Assembly: GCA_900555035.1 (NCBI GenBank)
Contig: USJX01000055.1
Location: 1 to 19,101, forward strand
Source: an uncultured Prevotella sp.
GTDB lineage: Bacteria; Bacteroidota; Bacteroidia; Bacteroidales; Bacteroidaceae
Length of the DNA: 19,101 bases
Direction: 5' to 3'
Shown: positions 15,908 to 19,101 of the stretch, piece by piece
Numbering within the stretch: position 1 is the stretch's first letter
Layout: the number at the start of each line of letters is the position of its first letter
The notes under the pieces: generated by a model
The model's database searches: none
What the model saw: only the letters and a program-made list of their open reading frames with translations
What the model was told of the DNA's origin: nothing
Program-made: the position numbers and the translations under genes

Positions 15908-17762
15908 AATTCTCGTAATCCACTTCCTGGTTGAGGCTGTTCACGAAGTTGCGGAACACTTCTTCCTCTACATCGCCCATGGCGAACTCCTTCTCGGCAT
16001 CCTTCTTGATTTCTGCAATCCATGAGCGGCGTGCCTTGATGTAGTCTTCGTGTATGCGGTTGGCATCTTCCAGTGTGATTTCCGGAATACCGTAGTAGTC
16101 GCAAATCATCTTGTAGGTCCATGCCCACTGATACTGGCGGTAGTTGGTATCAATCTCCTCGAAGCGCTCTATGAGCTGCTGGATGCTCTCGATGTTGCCC
16201 TCCTTCAGGTCGTTTACGATGCGCTCTTCCTCGCTCACTGGCAGCAGGAGACCCGAAAGGTCGTCCCAGTCGCTGGTTCCCACCTGTGTAGCCGGCGGCG
16301 TGATGGCAGGGTCTCTCTTCAGTACTCGTTTCAACACGGCACCCATGTAGATGCGCAGGGCGATGTCGTAGTACTTGATGCCCTTGTGCAGCGATGAGGC
16401 TGGAATGATGTACTCGTGATAGAGATACTGCGACACATTGTCGCCCGTCACCTCACGGAGACTCTCCAGAATCTTCTTGCCCTTCAGAATTTCGCCCACG
16501 GAGAAAGGAGAGAGCCAGTCGAAGTTCACGATGCTCTTGCGGTTTTCCTGTGCACGGAGGTCACGCTTAGGCCATTTCTTGATGTCGCGGTACAGACCCA
16601 CGGTGGTGATGTTTCTGCCTGGAATGAGGAACATCTTGTCGCCATCGGCTATGAGATAGGCAAATGGCAGGTTGCGGGTGTTAGGGTGGTGCATCAGTTT
16701 GCCGAAGCATACCGAGAACGAACCCAGGGTAGCTGGCATCAGCAGATAGGCGCCGCTGGCTGTCTTCGAACCGCGCTCCAGGATGCCCCAGTGCATAGGA
16801 CCCATCTTGTAGGCATGGTTGCTGAAGTTGGTGGCTGAACCTGCATTATAGAAAGAGAACATGCCGCCGATGAGCAGACTGCTCTTATGATGCGATGCGG
16901 TGAATGGACCACAGAAGGCTGCACAAGCCTCGCCGTTGCTCATGTAGCTGTTGGCGAAGAACACCGAGGTTGATGCCGTGAAACCGTTGCTCAGCTGGCA
17001 GGCTTCGCCCACGTAGCAATCCTGTATCTTCACGCTGTTGATAACCGATGCGCCCTCGGCGATGATCGAGTTTTCGGCAATGACGCCGGTGCCGATATAT
17101 ACGTTGCCATGGGCAGAACCGAGCAGCGTACAGTCGCTGAGACGTGCCGCACCGTTCACTTCGCAGAAGTCGTTGATGATGCAGTTGGTTATCTCCTTGG
17201 TGTTGACTATCTTCACGTTGTTGCCTATCTGACCTCTTTCCGGCATCTTGTTGTCGATATCGGTTTTGATAAGCTGGCGAATCTTCTCCTTCAGTTCCTT
17301 GTCGGAGAAATGCTTCACCATGAAGGCGGCAAGCTGACTGTTCAGGTCGCTGAACAGAATCACGTTGCCTTCGCCCACCTCGTTGAGCACACTCACCAGG
17401 TTGCCTTCGCCATAGGTGGCACCCTCGGTGGTTTCCAGGGTCGATATGTTTGATATGTAACAGTCGTCGCCGATGGTATAGTTGTTCACATAGTTGCCCA
17501 CATTCTCGATGAGGCAGTCGTCGCCGATTGTCACATTGCGCAGGGTGGCATTGTTGATGCCGGCATGCTTCACGAATCCCTGGCTCACCTCCACGTTCTT
17601 GTTGAAGGCACCGATATTCACTTCGCCATAGAGCATCACGCGGTGCATGAAGTTTGGTTTGAAATCTTCTGCAACATTAACGGATGTCCAGTCTTCTGCC
17701 CAACAGTCGTTGCTCTTGAGCACCTCGATTTCCTCGGAGGTCAGAGGTCTGTAGTCATTCAT
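15906..17762 (-). CDS. DUF4954-family protein with left-handed beta-helix repeats
   Basis: Protein of 618 residues that I recognise as the Bacteroidota DUF4954 family, of unknown function. There is no signal peptide, so it is cytoplasmic. Hexapeptide-type repeats (NVTIGDDC, YTIGDDCYI, VYIGTGVIAENSIIAEGASV) fill about residues 45-125 and 175-290, like those of sugar-nucleotide and acyl transferases. A distinctive central block follows at 285-345, with SHHKSSLLIGG, MFSFYNAGS, SNHAYKMGP and ILERGSKTASGAYL. It is rich in His, Asn and Ser and could be a catalytic site. The last 150 residues look helical and acidic. The gene starts 24 bases after hflX and precedes the M16 gene. A role in envelope sugar or lipid modification is possible from the fold, but only as a guess. 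Confidence 0.85.
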   Translation of the reverse strand: MNDYRPLTSEEIEVLKSNDCWAEDWTSVNVAEDFKPNFMHRVMLYGEVNIGAFNKNVEVSQGFVKHAGINNATLRNVTIGDDCLIENVGNYVNNYTIGDDCYISNISTLETTEGATYGEGNLVSVLNEVGEGNVILFSDLNSQLAAFMVKHFSDKELKEKIRQLIKTDIDNKMPERGQIGNNVKIVNTKEITNCIINDFCEVNGAARLSDCTLLGSAHGNVYIGTGVIAENSIIAEGASVINSVKIQDCYVGEACQLSNGFTASTSVFFANSYMSNGEACAAFCGPFTASHHKSSLLIGGMFSFYNAGSATNFSNHAYKMGPMHWGILERGSKTASGAYLLMPATLGSFSVCFGKLMHHPNTRNLPFAYLIADGDKMFLIPGRNITTVGLYRDIKKWPKRDLRAQENRKSIVNFDWLSPFSVGEILKGKKILESLREVTGDNVSQYLYHEYIIPASSLHKGIKYYDIALRIYMGAVLKRVLKRDPAITPPATQVGTSDWDDLSGLLLPVSEEERIVNDLKEGNIESIQQLIERFEEIDTNYRQYQWAWTYKMICDYYGIPEITLEDANRIHEDYIKARRSWIAEIKKDAEKEFAMGDVEEEVFRNFVNSLNQEVDYEN

Positions 17763-17786
17763 TGTTGATACGTTTTTTGTGGATGT

Positions 17787-19034
17787 TTATTCGTAATCCT
17801 GGTACAGGAAGTCGTTGTATGGATACTTCTGTACGTGGAGCTCTCTCACTTTCTTGTATAGCACCTCGCGGAACTCATCGATGTTTTCCTTGTTCTTGGC
17901 CGAGATGAAGAGACAGTCGTCGTTGAGTTTCGCCATCCAGGTCTTCTTCAGGTCTTCCAGCGGGATGTTTTCCTTTTCCATCGGGGTGAGGTCATCCTCT
18001 TCCTTCTCTACCCATGAGTAGTTGTCTATCTTGTTGAAGATAATCATCGATGGCTTGTCGGCGCATTCCAGTTCTTCCAGGGTCTTTTCTACCACCTGAA
18101 TCTGCTCCTCGAAGTCGGGGTGCGAGATATCCACCACGTGCAGCAGCAGGTCGGCCTCTCGGGTCTCGTCCAGAGTACTCTTGAAGGAATCCACCAGGTC
18201 GGTAGGCAACTTGCGGATGAATCCCACGGTGTCGGCAAGCAGGAATGGCAGGTTATCTACCACCACCTTGCGCACGGTGGTATCGAGTGTGGCAAAGAGT
18301 TTGTTCTCTGCAAACACCTCGCTCTTGCTGAGCAGGTTCATGATGGTGGATTTTCCCACGTTGGTATATCCCACCAGGGCCACACGAATCATTCTTCCGC
18401 GGTTCTTTCGCTGGGTAGTCTTCTGCTTGTCAATCTCGGCGAGGCGTTCCTTGAGCAGACTCATTCTGCCGAGGATGATACGGCGGTCCATCTCAAGCTG
18501 GGTCTCACCAGGACCACGCAATCCCACGGAACCCTTTCCGCCACCGGAGCCGGAACCACCACCCTGACGCTCCAGGTGGGTCCAGAGTCGCTGCAGGCGA
18601 GGAAGCATGTAGCGATACTGTGCCAGCTCTACCTGGGTCTTGGCTGCTGCGGTCTGGGCACGCATGGCGAAGATGTCGAGAATCAGGGAAGTACGGTCGA
18701 GAATCTTCACCTGCAGTTCCTGCTCGATGTTTCTGATCTGCTTGGCAGAAAGTTCATCATCGAAGATCACCATACCTATTTCTCTGTCTTCTTCTTCCTC
18801 GTCCTTGATGTATTGTCTTATTTCCTCCAGCTTACCCTTTCCCACGTAGGTGGTCTGGTTAGGAGCCACCACCTTCTGCGTGAATCTCTTCACGGTGACG
18901 GCACCTGCGGTATCGGCAAGAAATTCCAACTCGTCGAGATATTCCTTGGTCTTGGCCTCGTCCTGTGTCTTGGTGATAAGACCCACGAGCACAGCGGTTT
19001 CCGCCTTGACCTCTGATATAACAAATTCTTTCAT
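17787..19034 (-). CDS. hflX: GTPase HflX
   Basis: Ribosome-associated GTPase of the Obg/HflX group that splits stalled or heat-damaged ribosomes. The 415-residue protein has the HflX N-terminal domain (about 10-155, with YVGKGKLEEI and DRTSLILDIFAMRAQT). A glycine/serine-rich linker and the family signature GLRGPGETQLEMDRR (171-185) follow. The G domain has G1 GYTNVGKST (222-230), G3 DTVGFI (268-273), G4 NKID (334-337) and G5 SAK. The leftward group begins here as far as the window shows: 67 bases remain upstream, holding only a one-mismatch -7 box (TAGTGTTG on the - strand, 19059-19066) with no clear -33 box. The C-terminal region has a short acidic insert, EKEEDDLTPMEKEN, after G4. Confidence 0.97.
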   Translation of the reverse strand: MKEFVISEVKAETAVLVGLITKTQDEAKTKEYLDELEFLADTAGAVTVKRFTQKVVAPNQTTYVGKGKLEEIRQYIKDEEEEDREIGMVIFDDELSAKQIRNIEQELQVKILDRTSLILDIFAMRAQTAAAKTQVELAQYRYMLPRLQRLWTHLERQGGGSGSGGGKGSVGLRGPGETQLEMDRRIILGRMSLLKERLAEIDKQKTTQRKNRGRMIRVALVGYTNVGKSTIMNLLSKSEVFAENKLFATLDTTVRKVVVDNLPFLLADTVGFIRKLPTDLVDSFKSTLDETREADLLLHVVDISHPDFEEQIQVVEKTLEELECADKPSMIIFNKIDNYSWVEKEEDDLTPMEKENIPLEDLKKTWMAKLNDDCLFISAKNKENIDEFREVLYKKVRELHVQKYPYNDFLYQDYE

Positions 19035-19101
19035 TCTTTCAATTCAACCTTAATTCCGCAACACTATAGTTTAACATTATTTATAAGTGCCTGAGCAACA
19101 A

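Noticed and set aside
18120..19016. 298-codon open frame on the + strand opposite hflX
   Set aside because: hflX carries every GTPase motif; the antisense product shows no domain and no start signal.
19059..19066. Promoter TAGTGTTG for hflX on the - strand
   Set aside because: One mismatch to TAnnTTTG and no TTTG at the right distance; the window ends too soon to judge.

Overview
The window looks like a chromosome segment of a gut Bacteroidota of the Prevotella/Segatella type. Evidence: a SusC/SusD pair, a lipoprotein signal with acidic residues after the lipid Cys, Bacteroidota-type promoters (-7 box TAnnTTTG), almost no Shine-Dalgarno sites, and a DUF4954 protein. Genus is inferred from the overall look of the proteins, not from a search. 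No rRNA, tRNA, CRISPR array, insertion sequence or phage gene was seen.

Left half, + strand (about 60-9050): a fructan utilisation locus. Its order is SusC-type TonB-dependent transporter, SusD-type glycan-binding lipoprotein, secreted GH32 fructan hydrolase, MFS sugar transporter and PfkB-family fructokinase. The implied route is fructan capture and import across the outer membrane, hydrolysis to fructose in the periplasm, uptake across the inner membrane and phosphorylation to fructose-6-phosphate. The first three genes probably share a promoter near 67-102. The transporter and kinase have their own promoter (6915-6947), preceded by several inverted repeats. The susC gene is split by a one-base frameshift around 2600. 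No regulator, SusE-like protein or surface endo-fructanase lies inside the window.

Middle (9051-11236): a separately promoted gene for a predicted exported HD-GYP-type metal phosphohydrolase. Its start is ambiguous: a 12-codon basic leader ORF overlaps it in a way that suggests either a second one-base deletion or stop-start coupling. It converges on the opposite-strand genes at a clear bidirectional terminator (11180-11215).

Right half, - strand, read from right to left: HflX GTPase, a DUF4954 left-handed beta-helix protein, a two-domain M16 zinc protease with a signal peptide, and class I fumarate hydratase. Spacers are 24, 48 and 55 bp, so co-transcription is plausible, although the functions look unrelated (ribosome rescue/GTPase, unknown, envelope proteolysis, central metabolism). 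The 48-bp spacer is nearly all a 7-nt tandem repeat.

The strongest leads are the broken susC, the HD-GYP domain on a secreted protein, the ambiguous HD-GYP start, the inverted-repeat cluster before the transporter, and the 7-nt repeat before the M16 gene. I did not find a clearly new multi-gene system. The long reading frames antisense to known genes look like coding shadows.
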